DNA of 40,390 nt from Acidobacteriota bacterium (lineage in GTDB: Bacteria > Acidobacteriota > Terriglobia > Terriglobales > Acidobacteriaceae). Position 1 is the stretch's first letter, and each line of letters begins with the position of its first letter. A program made the translations under genes and the position numbers. The stretch covers positions 1 through 40,390 of the forward strand of contig QIAA01000158.1 of the NCBI GenBank assembly GCA_003224905.1. The letters are read 5' to 3'. This document shows positions 15,699-25,758 of this stretch, in pieces. The notes below the pieces were generated by a model that had not been told where the DNA came from, did not search any database, and worked only from the letters and a program-made list of their open reading frames with translations.

Positions 15699-16895
15699 AT
15701 GGGGATTGCTGAGAGAGCATTGTCGGAGTTATGCGCGACGTGCGTGATCGCCGCATCGATTGCGCTTTCCTCGTGTGGCGGCACCAAGGCGGCGGCACCG
15801 GTGCCTGCCCCGGTGCCGGTCATGACGGCTGCCGTGGCGCAGAAAACTGTTCCGCTGCAAATCAAAGCGATTGGCGGGGTTGAAGCGTATTCGAACGTCT
15901 CTGTAAAAACCCAGATCACGGGCGAGCTTACTGGCGTTTTCTTTAAAGAAGGCGACGACGTTAAAAAGGGCCAGCTGATATTCACATTGGACAAGCGCCC
16001 TTTCGAGGCGGCGCTGAAGCAAGCGGAAGGAACCCTCGCCAGAGATCAAGCCCAGGCGACGAACGCGAAAGCGCAGGCGACGCGTTATGAAGCGTTATAC
16101 AAATCCGGCGTAGTTTCGAAAGAAGAATATGACAGGATGCAGTCCAATGCCGATGCGCTCGATTCGGCTGTCCTGGCTGACCGCGCCGCCGTGGAAAACG
16201 CGCGCGTGCAGCTCATTTATTGCTCCATCTATTCGCCGATCAACGGCCACACCGGGCCGCTGCTGATTCATCGCGGCAACATGATCAAGGCAAACGATAC
16301 GCCCTTTCTGGTGAGCATCAACCAGATTCAACCGATCTACGTTAGCTTCACGGTGCCCGAGCAGAACCTGGCGGACATTAAGCGGTATTCCAGCCGTGCC
16401 AAACTTCAAGTGCACGCGTTCATTCCAAACGACAACGCCGGCCCGGTTACCGGCTACCTGAACTTCATCGACAACACAGTCGATCAGGCAACCGGCACGA
16501 TTAAACTGAAAGCCGAATTCGCCAATCGTGACCGCCGTCTCTGGCCGGGACAGTTCGTCGACGTTGCACTCACTCTGGCGCAGCAGCCGAATGCGATCGT
16601 TGTCCCCTCGCAAGCCCTGCAGAACGGCCAGCAAGGCCAGTTTGTTTACGTAGTCAAGCCAGATATGACAGTGGACGCCCGTTCCGTGGTTCTGAACCGC
16701 AGCTCCGACGGGCAAGCTGTTATCGATAAAGGACTCACCGCGGGTGAACGGGTGGTAACTGACGGGCAGCTGCGGCTTGTTCCTGGCGCAAAAGTGCAGC
16801 TCAAGGAAACGGCGGCCCCGCTTGCGCCTGCGCAGCAACCAAGTCCATCGAAGAACACGCAGACCTCAGCACCCGAGCGAGTGAAGGGAGAGTGA
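15699..16895 (+). CDS. RND efflux periplasmic adaptor (membrane fusion protein)
   Basis: A 398-residue lipoprotein: a hydrophobic N-terminus ends in the lipobox LSSC (Cys near residue 26), so it should be anchored to the inner membrane. Barrel-sandwich/lipoyl halves (VEAYSNVSVKTQITGELTGV and the later GPLLIHRGNMIKANDTPF) flank a helical hairpin rich in Ala, Lys and Glu. A beta-barrel domain (LADIKRYSSRAKLQV to RLWPGQFVDV) and a membrane-proximal domain follow. This is the MdtA/AcrA type that links pump to outer-membrane channel. Start is ATG at 15699, 2 nt after the tetR stop. The pump gene follows after 3 nt. No TolC-type channel is in the window. Confidence 0.95.
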   Translation: MGIAERALSELCATCVIAASIALSSCGGTKAAAPVPAPVPVMTAAVAQKTVPLQIKAIGGVEAYSNVSVKTQITGELTGVFFKEGDDVKKGQLIFTLDKRPFEAALKQAEGTLARDQAQATNAKAQATRYEALYKSGVVSKEEYDRMQSNADALDSAVLADRAAVENARVQLIYCSIYSPINGHTGPLLIHRGNMIKANDTPFLVSINQIQPIYVSFTVPEQNLADIKRYSSRAKLQVHAFIPNDNAGPVTGYLNFIDNTVDQATGTIKLKAEFANRDRRLWPGQFVDVALTLAQQPNAIVVPSQALQNGQQGQFVYVVKPDMTVDARSVVLNRSSDGQAVIDKGLTAGERVVTDGQLRLVPGAKVQLKETAAPLAPAQQPSPSKNTQTSAPERVKGE

Positions 16896-16898
16896 AGC

Positions 16899-19800
16899 AT
16901 GAACATTGCCGAGCTCTTCATTCGACGACCGGTCATGACCACGCTGATCATGCTTGGCATTCTGCTGTTCGGGGTAATGGGCTACCGCTTGCTTCCGGTC
17001 AGCGATCTGCCCAACGTTGACTTTCCTACAATCCTGGTCTCGGCGAATTTGCCCGGCGCGAACCCGGACACCATGGCCTCCGCCGTGGCCATGCCACTCG
17101 AAAAGCAGTTCTCGACGATTGCCGGCCTCGATTCGATGTCCTCGTCGAGTTCACAGGGCTCAACTCAGATCACGCTGCAGTTCAATCTCAGTCGTAGCTT
17201 GGATGCGGCAGCGCAGGACGTCCAGTCGATGATCGCGAAAGCAGCCCGCGATCTGCCGCAGAATCTCCCTAGCCCACCGTCGTATCAGAAGGTAAATCCC
17301 GCGGACCAGCCGATTTTGTATTTAGCGCTTAGTTCTCCCACGATGCGGCTCTCTGACGTAGACGAATATGCCGAAACGCTAATGGCGCAGCGCATATCGA
17401 TGGTCAGTGGGGTGGCGCAAGTCAGTGTTTTTGGCGCGCAGAAATATGCCGTTCACGTCAAGCTCGATCCCAAGGCTCTGGCGAGCCGGCAGGTAGGGAT
17501 TGATGAAGTCTCAAATGCGATTCAAGCCGGCAACGTCAATCTGCCAACGGGAATTCTGTACGGCACGCATCAGGCGTTTACGGTTCAGGCAAATGGGCAG
17601 TTGACCAAGGCCGCTGATTATGCGCCGCTGATCGTAACTTATCGCAACGGGGCACCGGTGCGGCTGGGAGAGTTGGGCAGCGTAGAAGACGGAGTGGAGG
17701 TGGACAAGACCGCGAACTGGTTCTACGACTCCAAAGGATTGCGCCGCTCCGTGGTACTCGCGATTCAGCGCCAGCCGGGTACCAACACCGTCGAGGTAGT
17801 CGATTCGATCAAGCAGTTGATGCCCAGCTTCAGGGCCGTAATCCCGCCCTCGGTGTACATAGATTCTCTTTACGATCGGTCTCTGTCCATCCGCAGCTCA
17901 GTGAACGACGTAAAGTTCACGTTGTTTCTAGCGCTTGTACTGGTCATTCTGGTCATCTTTCTTTTCCTGCGCAATCTCTCGGCTACTGCCATTCCCAGCC
18001 TGGCCTTGCCCATGTCAATCGTGGGCACGTTCGCGGTTATGTATCTGCTAGGGTACTCGCTCGACAATCTCTCGCTAATGGCGCTCACGCTTTCGGTCGG
18101 CTTCGTAGTCGATGACGCCATCGTGATGCTCGAGAACATTGTCCGCCACATGGAGATGGGTGAGCGTCCGATGCAGGCTGCGCTCAAGGGTGCTCGCGAG
18201 ATCGGGTTCACCATTGTCTCAATGACTCTCTCGCTCGCAGCCGTCTTTATCCCTGTCTTGTTCATGAGCGGAATTCTCGGACGCCTCTTGCATGAATTCG
18301 CCGTCACCATCGGCGCTGCGATTCTGGTTTCAGGAGTAGTTTCGCTGAGCCTTACGCCCATGCTGTGCAGCCGCTTTCTGAGGGCATCCGGGGAGGCGCA
18401 TCACGGGCGTTTATGGAGCTTCTTCGAACGAATCTTCGATGGGATGCTGTCCGTCTATGACCGTACGCTTCGGGTGACGCTGCGCCACAAGATAGCCACC
18501 ATGGCAATCTCGGCTGCCGTCTTGGTCGCCACTGTTTATCTTTTCATTGCCATACCAAAAGGCTTCCTGCCGGATGAAGACCAGGGGCAAATCTTCATTT
18601 TTACCGAGGGGCCGCAGGGCATTTCCTTCGACAGTATGGTGCAGCATCAACTGGCTTTGACAAGAGTCGTAATGCAGGAGCCTTGGGTGGATTCCTTCAT
18701 GTCAGTAGCAGCAGGAGGAAACGCCGGCCGCTTGTTCGTCCGCATGAAGCCGCGCAACGAGCGCAAGTCGGCCCAGGAGATTATTCAGGAACTTCGTCCC
18801 AAGTTGGCCGCTGTAACCGGCATTAACGCCTTTCCCCAGATGCTGCCCCCTATCCGCATTGGTGGCCAGCTCACCAAGAGCCAGTATCAATTCACCCTAC
18901 AAACGCCTGACACCAGCGAGCTGTATCAGTACGCCCCGAAACTTGAAGCCAGGCTGCGCAACGATCAGCAGTTTCGAAATTTGATGCAGGACGTCACCAG
19001 CGACCTGCTCATCAGAAATCCGCAGATCAACGTAGATATCGACCGCGATAAGGCTTCAGCTCTCGGTGTGACGGCCAATCAGATCGAAGACGCACTTTAC
19101 ACGGCATACGGCCAGCGGCAGATTTCGACGATTTACGCGCCGAACAATGCTTATCGGGTGATCACTGAACTGGAGAGCCAATACCAGCTGGATCCATCGG
19201 CGCTGTCGCTGCTTTACGTGCATTCCTCGAGTGGACAATTGGTGCCATTGAGCACCGTTGCGAAATTAACTCGCACTGTCGGCCCACTGACAATCAACCA
19301 CCTCGGCCAATTGCCCTCGGTCACGATTTCATTCAATCTGCGCCCCGGGGTGTCTTTGGGAGATGCGGTGAACGCGGTGGGCAAGGTCGCCAAGGAAATG
19401 CTTCCTGCCACCGTCAGCACCAGCTTTCAGGGAACAGCGCAGGCTTTCCAGTCTTCTATCACCGGCTTGGGATTGCTGCTGTTTATGGCTATCCTCGTGA
19501 TCTACCTCGTTCTCGGAATTCTGTACGAGAGCTTTATTCATCCTCTGACGATTCTTTCCGGCTTGCCGTCAGCCGGCTTCGGCGCTCTACTCACGCTGCT
19601 ACTCTTCCATTACGAACTTAATCTCTATGCCTTTGTCGGAATCATCATGCTGGTCGGGATTGTGAAGAAAAACGCCATCATGATGATTGATGTTGCGCTC
19701 GAAAAGCAGCGCGAGAGCAACGAACCCGCCCAGGATGCGATTTACCAGGGCGCGTTGCTGCGATTCCGGCCCATCATGATGACCACCATGGCGGCGCTCA

Positions 19801-20039
19801 TGGGTACGTTGCCGATTGCATTAGGATTCGGCGCCGGGGCCGAATCGCGCCGGCCATTGGGCCTGGCGGTGGTTGGTGGGCTACTCTTCTCGCAGCTGCT
19901 GACGCTGTACATCACCCCTGTCTTCTACATTTACATGGAATCTTTCCAGAATTGGCTAAGATCCAAAAAGCGGCGAAAGACAATTCTCGATTCTGCCTTT
20001 GAACCCGAGCCCGAATTCGCCGGAAGAGCAGGAAAGTGA
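16899..20039 (+). CDS. RND multidrug efflux transporter (HAE1, MdtB/MdtC-like)
   Basis: A 1046-residue inner-membrane proton-driven pump of normal RND length, with 12 membrane helices and two large periplasmic loops. The N-terminus MNIAELFIRRPVMTTLIM is typical. The proton-relay acids are at D405/D406 (VGFVVDDAIVMLENI) in helix 4, and the matching Lys pair is at about 923/924 (GIVKKNAIMMID) in helix 10. Overall it looks closest to the MdtB/MdtC group. GGGAG lies 8 nt before the ATG. The stop is directly followed by the GTG of a prenyltransferase gene, so the two are translationally coupled. Substrate cannot be read from sequence. Confidence 0.96.
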   Translation: MNIAELFIRRPVMTTLIMLGILLFGVMGYRLLPVSDLPNVDFPTILVSANLPGANPDTMASAVAMPLEKQFSTIAGLDSMSSSSSQGSTQITLQFNLSRSLDAAAQDVQSMIAKAARDLPQNLPSPPSYQKVNPADQPILYLALSSPTMRLSDVDEYAETLMAQRISMVSGVAQVSVFGAQKYAVHVKLDPKALASRQVGIDEVSNAIQAGNVNLPTGILYGTHQAFTVQANGQLTKAADYAPLIVTYRNGAPVRLGELGSVEDGVEVDKTANWFYDSKGLRRSVVLAIQRQPGTNTVEVVDSIKQLMPSFRAVIPPSVYIDSLYDRSLSIRSSVNDVKFTLFLALVLVILVIFLFLRNLSATAIPSLALPMSIVGTFAVMYLLGYSLDNLSLMALTLSVGFVVDDAIVMLENIVRHMEMGERPMQAALKGAREIGFTIVSMTLSLAAVFIPVLFMSGILGRLLHEFAVTIGAAILVSGVVSLSLTPMLCSRFLRASGEAHHGRLWSFFERIFDGMLSVYDRTLRVTLRHKIATMAISAAVLVATVYLFIAIPKGFLPDEDQGQIFIFTEGPQGISFDSMVQHQLALTRVVMQEPWVDSFMSVAAGGNAGRLFVRMKPRNERKSAQEIIQELRPKLAAVTGINAFPQMLPPIRIGGQLTKSQYQFTLQTPDTSELYQYAPKLEARLRNDQQFRNLMQDVTSDLLIRNPQINVDIDRDKASALGVTANQIEDALYTAYGQRQISTIYAPNNAYRVITELESQYQLDPSALSLLYVHSSSGQLVPLSTVAKLTRTVGPLTINHLGQLPSVTISFNLRPGVSLGDAVNAVGKVAKEMLPATVSTSFQGTAQAFQSSITGLGLLLFMAILVIYLVLGILYESFIHPLTILSGLPSAGFGALLTLLLFHYELNLYAFVGIIMLVGIVKKNAIMMIDVALEKQRESNEPAQDAIYQGALLRFRPIMMTTMAALMGTLPIALGFGAGAESRRPLGLAVVGGLLFSQLLTLYITPVFYIYMESFQNWLRSKKRRKTILDSAFEPEPEFAGRAGK

Positions 20040-20903
20040 GTGGCGGTCTTGCGGAACCTGCGCGTAACTCTGGAGATGATCAAGTGGGAGCACTCTGTCT
20101 TTGCTCTCCCGTTCGCGTTGTGCGGCGCCCTGCTGGCGGCGAATGGCTTGCCTGGCGCTCGTCAGCTGACCTGGATCATTATAGCTATGGTCTCGGCGCG
20201 TTCGGCAGCGATGGCCTTCAACCGTCTGGCTGATGTTGGAATCGACGCCGCCAATCCCCGCACTCGAACCCGCGCCTTGCCAGCCGGCACGATTGGCGCG
20301 GGGTTCGTCATAACATTCGTGATTGTCTCCTCGGCATTATTCACACTTGCGGCATGGCAGTTGAACCGCCTCGCGTTCGCACTCTCGCCATTAGCGCTCG
20401 CGGTGCTGCTGCTCTATTCTTACACCAAGCGTTTCACCCGCTGGTCGCACCTCATTCTGGGATTTGCGTTGGGAATGTCTCCGGCGGCCGCGTGGATTGC
20501 GGTGCGCGGCTCCCTCGATCCCCGCATCCTGCTGCTTACTGCGGCCGTGACGTTCTGGGTGGGCGGCTTCGACGTGCTCTACAGCTGCCAGGATTACGAA
20601 TTCGACCTGGCGACCCGCTTACACTCCATTCCAAGATTCTGCGGGATCGCGCGTGCCCTCACGCTGGCAGGCATCTTTCACGTGATCATGCTTGCCTTCC
20701 TGATCTATACGGTGGTGGTGTTCGGGCTAGGGAAGCCGGGGTTCATTGGGATAGTTGTGGTGGCGGCATTGCTTGCGTACGAGCACTCGTTGGTTTCGTC
20801 CGACGATCTGAGCAAACTCAACGCCGCATTTTTTACGATGAACGGCGTGATCTCCGTGCTGTTCCTGTTCTTCATCGCTGCTGCCGTGCTGTTGCGGCGC
20901 TGA
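20040..20903 (+). CDS. mqnP: UbiA-family prenyltransferase, probably of futalosine menaquinone synthesis
   Basis: A 287-residue integral membrane enzyme with about eight or nine helices. The first prenyl-diphosphate/Mg site is at N61-R78 (NRLADVGIDAANPRTRTR) and the second at D178-D189 (DVLYSCQDYEFD). The NPRTRTR ending of the first motif is common to 4-hydroxybenzoate-type enzymes and to MqnP. Because mqnE of the futalosine pathway lies 3.7 kb away and no ubiquinone genes are seen, I favour menaquinone synthesis; the symbol is tentative. Start is GTG immediately after the RND stop, with AGGA 6 nt upstream inside the pump gene. The gene ends 6 nt from the convergent chemoreceptor. Confidence 0.8.
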   Translation: MAVLRNLRVTLEMIKWEHSVFALPFALCGALLAANGLPGARQLTWIIIAMVSARSAAMAFNRLADVGIDAANPRTRTRALPAGTIGAGFVITFVIVSSALFTLAAWQLNRLAFALSPLALAVLLLYSYTKRFTRWSHLILGFALGMSPAAAWIAVRGSLDPRILLLTAAVTFWVGGFDVLYSCQDYEFDLATRLHSIPRFCGIARALTLAGIFHVIMLAFLIYTVVVFGLGKPGFIGIVVVAALLAYEHSLVSSDDLSKLNAAFFTMNGVISVLFLFFIAAAVLLRR

Positions 20904-20908
20904 GACAG

Positions 20909-22594
20909 TCATCGCCCTGCGGCGGCGGTCATCCACTTTCGCGCAGGCTCGGGAGTTTGGGCCGCTTCCGGTTGCGCAGCGCCAGTCGAATCCAGTTTGA
21001 AACTACCCACCATCTTCTCCAGATCTAGAGCTAAGGCGGACAGGTCCTGGCAAGCTGTAGCCGAGCTTTGCGCCTCCAATGCCGACTCGGTTACCAGCTT
21101 GGAGATTTTATCCAGGTTGCGCGTGATTTCCTCCGTCGTGCTGGATTGTTGTGTAGCAGCGGTAGCGATCTGGGTGATCATTTCGCCCACGTGTTCTGCC
21201 ATCTGGATGATTTGTTTCAGCGAGTCTCCTGCCTTGGCCGTGGATTGAACTCCATCCTCCACTTGCCGCGTACCTTGTTCCATCGCACCTACCGCGGCTT
21301 TCGTCCCGTCTTGAATCGTCCTTATCATCTGGGCAATTTCTTTGGTTGCTGTTGTTGTACGCTCGGCCAGCTTTCGCACTTCATCTGCGACCACGGCAAA
21401 GCCACGCCCCTGCTCGCCTGCGCGCGCAGCCTCAATAGCGGCATTGAGCGCCAGAAGATTGGTCTGGTCCGCGATATCATTGATCACGGCAACAATCCGG
21501 CCAATCTGATCGGAACTCTTACCCAGTTCCCCAACCTTCCTGGCCGTAGCGCCTACAGCTTCCGCAATGCCCCGCATCTTGGCGAGTGTGTCTTCCACGA
21601 TCGCCCCGCCCTCGCGTGCGGTATTGGAGGCCTGGCGCGCCGCGTCTGCTGCCTTGTTGGAGTGCTCCGAGACCTGCGCCACAGTCGCCGTCATTTCCTG
21701 CATGGCCGTGGCAACTTGCGCGGTCTGGTCTTTCTCCACCTCCGCTCCTTCGGCTCCTTTTCCAGCAAGGGACGAAATCTCCGTGCTTGCGCTGGCTACG
21801 TTTTGCGAAATCTGCGCGACTCCCATGAGCAGAGTGCCGATTTTTTCTACGAACAGGTTTAGGTATTTGCCCAATTGGCCAATCTCATCATTGCGCTCGT
21901 CGTCGACACGAGCGCTGAGATCATTAGATTCGGCCATCTCCCGGAAGCGTGCTGAAAATGCGTCCAGCGGGCGCGTGATTCCGATCGTGATGCGGGTCGC
22001 GATCACAAACAGCAGCAACAGAGACACTCCGCAGATGATGAACATTGCGCGCGTTGCTGCGCCTGCCTGCTTCGTAGCGCTGACCTGGGCTTCGTCCGAT
22101 CCTTTCTGCAATTGATCGCTGGTGCTTTCAAGTTTGCCCTGCAACTCTTTATAAAGCTGCAGGTATGGACCAAGGTGAGAGGCTGCCGAATCGGGGTTGT
22201 GCAGAATTGTTTCGACCAGAGCATTACCTGCATTCAGGTATTGGTCTACTAGCCGGCTTTCTTCATCCCGATCCGAAGTCTTGACCGTGAACTGCCGCGC
22301 CTTCTCGATGCGGTCCTTCAGGAGCTTGGAATTGCGGGAGAATTCTTCTGCCTTGTTCTGCTGTTCGTCACCCTTGGCGGTAAAAATCGCGGAAACGTTT
22401 GCACGAGTCAGATCGTTATAAACGCCCGCTTCAATATGGTTACGAATTGCCGACCCGGTGGCAGCAACATCAACGGCAGCTTCTCTGACCGTCGATATAC
22501 CCCAATAGCCCGTGCCGCTTACGGCCGCCACGAACAATAGTGCGGCAACGGTCAGCCCCAGCAGTTTGTGTTTGATGGTCCATTGCAAAGCCAT
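20909..22594 (-). CDS. methyl-accepting chemotaxis protein
   Basis: A 561-residue chemoreceptor. Membrane helix 1 is at about residues 11-30, a four-helix-type periplasmic domain of about 150 residues follows, and helix 2 is at about 183-206. HAMP runs to about 260. The signalling domain has the conserved hairpin tip at about 366-410 (containing [20 protein letters not shown]). No pentapeptide methylesterase-docking tail is seen. The ATG has GAGG right against it, so the nearby TTG two codons in is a possible start. It is the last gene of a minus-strand operon with a porin and a PstS-like binding protein (23-nt gap), which suggests the receptor may sense that protein or its ligand; this is inference. 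Confidence 0.93.
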   Translation of the reverse strand: MALQWTIKHKLLGLTVAALLFVAAVSGTGYWGISTVREAAVDVAATGSAIRNHIEAGVYNDLTRANVSAIFTAKGDEQQNKAEEFSRNSKLLKDRIEKARQFTVKTSDRDEESRLVDQYLNAGNALVETILHNPDSAASHLGPYLQLYKELQGKLESTSDQLQKGSDEAQVSATKQAGAATRAMFIICGVSLLLLFVIATRITIGITRPLDAFSARFREMAESNDLSARVDDERNDEIGQLGKYLNLFVEKIGTLLMGVAQISQNVASASTEISSLAGKGAEGAEVEKDQTAQVATAMQEMTATVAQVSEHSNKAADAARQASNTAREGGAIVEDTLAKMRGIAEAVGATARKVGELGKSSDQIGRIVAVINDIADQTNLLALNAAIEAARAGEQGRGFAVVADEVRKLAERTTTATKEIAQMIRTIQDGTKAAVGAMEQGTRQVEDGVQSTAKAGDSLKQIIQMAEHVGEMITQIATAATQQSSTTEEITRNLDKISKLVTESALEAQSSATACQDLSALALDLEKMVGSFKLDSTGAAQPEAAQTPEPARKWMTAAAGR

Positions 22595-22617
22595 CCCTCT
22601 GCGGTCTCCCTGGGCCG

Positions 22618-23121
22618 CTACATTCTCAGCTTGTAAGCGGAATCGGCAGCAGTCAGGCCGTCAATCTTGAGCGCCTTTACGCCTCCGTCGCTGCCGTCGC
22701 CGTGAAACTCCAGAGCTTTGATGAAGCCAATGCCTCCTGCTGACGCCGCCACATTCGCCTTCACTTCACGGCCGCTTCCCACTTCCTTCGGAGGAGTCAC
22801 GTCCTTGCCGGTAAACGCGGCCTGCACGAAATATTTGTTGAAGTCGGAGTCATTCATGCCGCAAACAATTTTAAGGAACGCTGTTCGCTCTGCCGCTCCT
22901 GCTGCCACCACCATCGGTGCCACAGATTTACCATTGTCCCATCGGCTACGATCCGACAAGAAGATCTTGCGCAGCTCAGCCATGCTCAGGTTCTCAATCG
23001 GATTGGAACCGTTCACGATCACGACGATGGGGTCGCCAGCCCCAGCCGCCGGCACCACCAGTAACAGAGACATGGCCAGAATCCCCGCTGCCAGAAACCC
23101 GAACTTTGCGTGTATTGTCAT
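22618..23121 (-). CDS. short PstS-like periplasmic binding protein
   Basis: A 167-residue secreted protein (start at ATG 23121, 10 nt after the porin stop). The signal peptide ends near AGA/GDP. The mature part resembles half of a phosphate-type solute binding protein: [20 protein letters not shown] at its start, a [18 protein letters not shown] core, an [10 protein letters not shown] segment and [10 protein letters not shown] at the end. This is the domain found in PstS-like proteins, but at about half the length of PstS, so it binds an unknown ligand, perhaps phosphate or another anion. No ABC permease is nearby. It sits between a porin and a chemoreceptor in one operon and has a sister gene at 28.4-28.8 kb. 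Confidence 0.8.
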   Translation of the reverse strand: MTIHAKFGFLAAGILAMSLLLVVPAAGAGDPIVVIVNGSNPIENLSMAELRKIFLSDRSRWDNGKSVAPMVVAAGAAERTAFLKIVCGMNDSDFNKYFVQAAFTGKDVTPPKEVGSGREVKANVAASAGGIGFIKALEFHGDGSDGGVKALKIDGLTAADSAYKLRM

Positions 23122-23131
23122 TGCCCTTACC

Positions 23132-24370
23132 TCAGAAGGTGAACGCAAACTGGGTTGCAACCTGATTCCAGCCAGGTTCGCCGCGTCTCGCATAGCGGTC
23201 ATACTGCAGCTTTACCCCTGCATACTCCGCCAGCTCATAACGAAGTCCGGCGGCGAAGTTCTCTTGTCGTCCTATAGGTGGGGTTCCATCGGTTCCGTCA
23301 TAAATCGGGTCATGGTCGTTGGCGTTTTGCCACGCATATCGCACGTAAGGCCTATAGCTGTGAAATCTTCGCGAGAATTGCGTGTAAAACGCCGGCATGT
23401 GGAAGATTGCCCCGCCGACCTCGGCATCGCGGATCAGCATGCCTTCGCTCAGCCACTCATAATTTGAATTGGTATAAACAACGTGGGCCAGCATTATGTT
23501 TTGCGCCACATTGGGGGGATCGGTCGGGGTGATACGGTCGTGGTAAAAGTTAAATCCTAGCTGCAAACCGGAGACCCAACTGGGGTGGGAAATGATCGCA
23601 AGATTGAAAGCCTTCGCATTATTGTTATCCGTCCTGTTCTGAGCAGGTTCGGCGTCGAGCACGTGTCTCCGGCCGTTTCCGATTTCGGCCACATAGCTGA
23701 GGCCGAGTTTTCCTGAAGGAAGCTTGCCATTCGTTGTGAATCCTATTTCCTGCAGCGGCAAAAATCCGCCATCATCATCGAAGCGGAACATCAGCGGTCT
23801 GCCAATCGCGGTTTGCAACCATTCCCCATGATGGTAGGCGGTGTTGTAGTACCCGAGGCTGGTATGGAAGCGGCCAACACCAAAGTTGAAATACTCGTTG
23901 TATCTATACAGCAGTTCCAATCGCTCCAGGTCGGTTTCAACGAAGTTGTCGCTGAAGGGCAGGATGACGAGTTCTCCCAGTGCGGATACGTGCTCTGAGA
24001 TTCGCGCCGTCATAAACATGTCAAACGAACCGATACGAAAACTGTTGGTCGTGCCCTTCTGATTGCCCGTCTGATAGCCCACATCGCCGAATATTTGCAG
24101 TCTCAGCCGATCAGCAACTACGTGTGGCCGCGGTGTCTCGATGGCCGGAGCCGGGGCGGGCTCCGGAACAGGTGCAGGGCTCGCCTGCTTCTCCTTGAGT
24201 TCTTTCACCTCGCTCTCCAGTTCGTGGATGCGATCCATCAACTGCTTGTTGATGTCCTCCTGGCTAGTTGCGCTTGTCGAGGCCTGGCTCAAGCCGGGAA
24301 TGCTGACGCTGAGGCATACGAGCGAGCAAACTGCGATTTTGTGAAATATCACGAATGGCTTCTGCAACAT
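23132..24370 (-). CDS. outer-membrane porin-like beta-barrel protein
   Basis: A 412-residue protein with a signal peptide, then a short coiled coil (about residues 42-62, QLMDRIHELESEVKELKEKQ) and a Pro/Ala-rich linker. The rest is a beta barrel rich in alternating aromatic and polar residues, ending in Phe (FAFTF), as outer-membrane proteins do. The coiled coil plus barrel layout is like phosphate-selective OprP/OprO-type porins. I chose the ATG at 24370 with GGGAG upstream over a TTG at 24382. It heads an operon with the PstS-like gene and the chemoreceptor. The solute is not shown by the sequence. Confidence 0.8.
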   Translation of the reverse strand: MLQKPFVIFHKIAVCSLVCLSVSIPGLSQASTSATSQEDINKQLMDRIHELESEVKELKEKQASPAPVPEPAPAPAIETPRPHVVADRLRLQIFGDVGYQTGNQKGTTNSFRIGSFDMFMTARISEHVSALGELVILPFSDNFVETDLERLELLYRYNEYFNFGVGRFHTSLGYYNTAYHHGEWLQTAIGRPLMFRFDDDGGFLPLQEIGFTTNGKLPSGKLGLSYVAEIGNGRRHVLDAEPAQNRTDNNNAKAFNLAIISHPSWVSGLQLGFNFYHDRITPTDPPNVAQNIMLAHVVYTNSNYEWLSEGMLIRDAEVGGAIFHMPAFYTQFSRRFHSYRPYVRYAWQNANDHDPIYDGTDGTPPIGRQENFAAGLRYELAEYAGVKLQYDRYARRGEPGWNQVATQFAFTF

Positions 24371-24630
24371 TTGCGCTCCCAAGGTCCACGTTTCTTCGTC
24401 TGGACCTGAACTACTTTCCCTCTTTCGGCATGTCGGCTCCGAACTTTAAGGGCAAGAGTTGCCGCATAAGCAGCTTCGCTTGTTTATGTGCTGGTGAGGC
24501 CACCAGTCCCGCGCAGTGTCTGCGCTGGACTTTATGGATCTTTCGCGCACTGCAGAGTGCAATGTGCGTGGGAACTCGCGTTGCGGCCAAGTGGCTTGTG
24601 ACTGTCGACGTGCGTTATGATTCATAAGGA

Positions 24631-25758
24631 ATGCACACGCATCCCTTTTCGACCGACGATCAGCGGCTAATCCCGATTATGGAAAAGGTGATTACCGGCG
24701 TGCGACTATCCGCCGCCGCCGCGCTCACGCTTTATCAGAGCGGCGACATTCTTGCCGTGGGTTGGCTTGCCAATTACGTGCGCGAACGCATGCATGGCGA
24801 TAAGACCTACTTCAACGTCAACCGACACATCAATCCCACGAACGTGTGCGTGGCCGCCTGCCGCCTCTGCGCTTTCGGTCGAAAAACGGATGCTCCGGGT
24901 GCCTACACCATGGCACTCGAAGAAGTATTCGAAACCGCCGCATCGGGCTACAGCGAAGCGGTCACCGAGTTTCACATCGTCGGCGGGCTGCATCCCGATC
25001 TGCCGTTTCAGTATTTTCTTGATCTGATCTCCGGCCTGAAAGAGCGATTTCCGCAGGTGCATCTCAAGGCTTTTACGATGGTGGAAGTCGCGTATCTGGC
25101 CAAGCGGGCAAAGCTTTCGATCCGCGAGACTCTGCAACAACTCAAAGATGCAGGAGTGGATTCGTTGCCCGGAGGCGGTGCTGAAATTTTTGCGGACCGC
25201 GTGCGCCACATCATCTGCGATCACAAGATTGATGGCGACCAGTGGCTGGAAACGGCCCGCCTGGCGCACCAGCTCGGCATGAAGTCAAATGCGACGATGT
25301 TGTATGGTCACATCGAAACTGACGAAGATCGGGTCGACCATCTGCTGAAGCTGCGCGCCTTGCAGGATGAAACCGGCGGCTTCCAGACCTTCATTCCCTT
25401 GGCGTTCCACCCCGACAACACCCCGCTTCAGCATTTGCCCAAGACCACCGGCATGCTCGACATCAAACAAATCGCAGTCAGCCGTGTGGTACTGGACAAT
25501 TTCCCGCACATCAAAGCCTACTGGCAGATGATGACCCCGAAGATTGCACAGATTTCACTGCGCTTCGGCGCTGATGATATCGATGGAACTGTCGTCGAAG
25601 AAAAGATCTACCACGATGCGGGCGCCACCACGCCCCAGGGGATGCGCCGCCAGGAGTTGATCCGACTCATCCGCGAAGCTGGTCGCGAGCCGGTCGAGCG
25701 CGACACTCTTTACCGTCCGGTCAGTCGAACCGATACTGAGGTTACACTCGCCGTTTAA
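24631..25758 (+). CDS. mqnE: aminofutalosine synthase
   Basis: A 375-residue radical SAM enzyme that makes aminofutalosine in the alternative (futalosine) menaquinone pathway. The iron-sulfur cysteines are C73, C77 and C80 in CVAACRLC, right after FNVNRHINPTN, which marks MqnE/MqnC proteins. The ITEFHIVGG-like TEFHIVGGLHPDLPF segment and GGGAEIFADRVR support MqnE over MqnC. A possible -10 TATGAT ends 10 nt before the ATG, and an AAGGA touches the start, so the real start may be here on a near-leaderless mRNA or at the ATG at 24679. The stop overlaps that of the convergent CAP gene. Confidence 0.93.
   Translation: MHTHPFSTDDQRLIPIMEKVITGVRLSAAAALTLYQSGDILAVGWLANYVRERMHGDKTYFNVNRHINPTNVCVAACRLCAFGRKTDAPGAYTMALEEVFETAASGYSEAVTEFHIVGGLHPDLPFQYFLDLISGLKERFPQVHLKAFTMVEVAYLAKRAKLSIRETLQQLKDAGVDSLPGGGAEIFADRVRHIICDHKIDGDQWLETARLAHQLGMKSNATMLYGHIETDEDRVDHLLKLRALQDETGGFQTFIPLAFHPDNTPLQHLPKTTGMLDIKQIAVSRVVLDNFPHIKAYWQMMTPKIAQISLRFGADDIDGTVVEEKIYHDAGATTPQGMRRQELIRLIREAGREPVERDTLYRPVSRTDTEVTLAV

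Noticed and set aside
20354..21028. Plus-strand frame of 224 codons over the prenyltransferase
   Set aside because: It is a shadow of the UbiA-type gene, which has both conserved Asp motifs and a coupled start.
24596..24621. Full mqnE promoter
   Set aside because: TTGTGA and TATGAT are only 14 nt apart, too short for a standard promoter; only the -10 box is considered possible.
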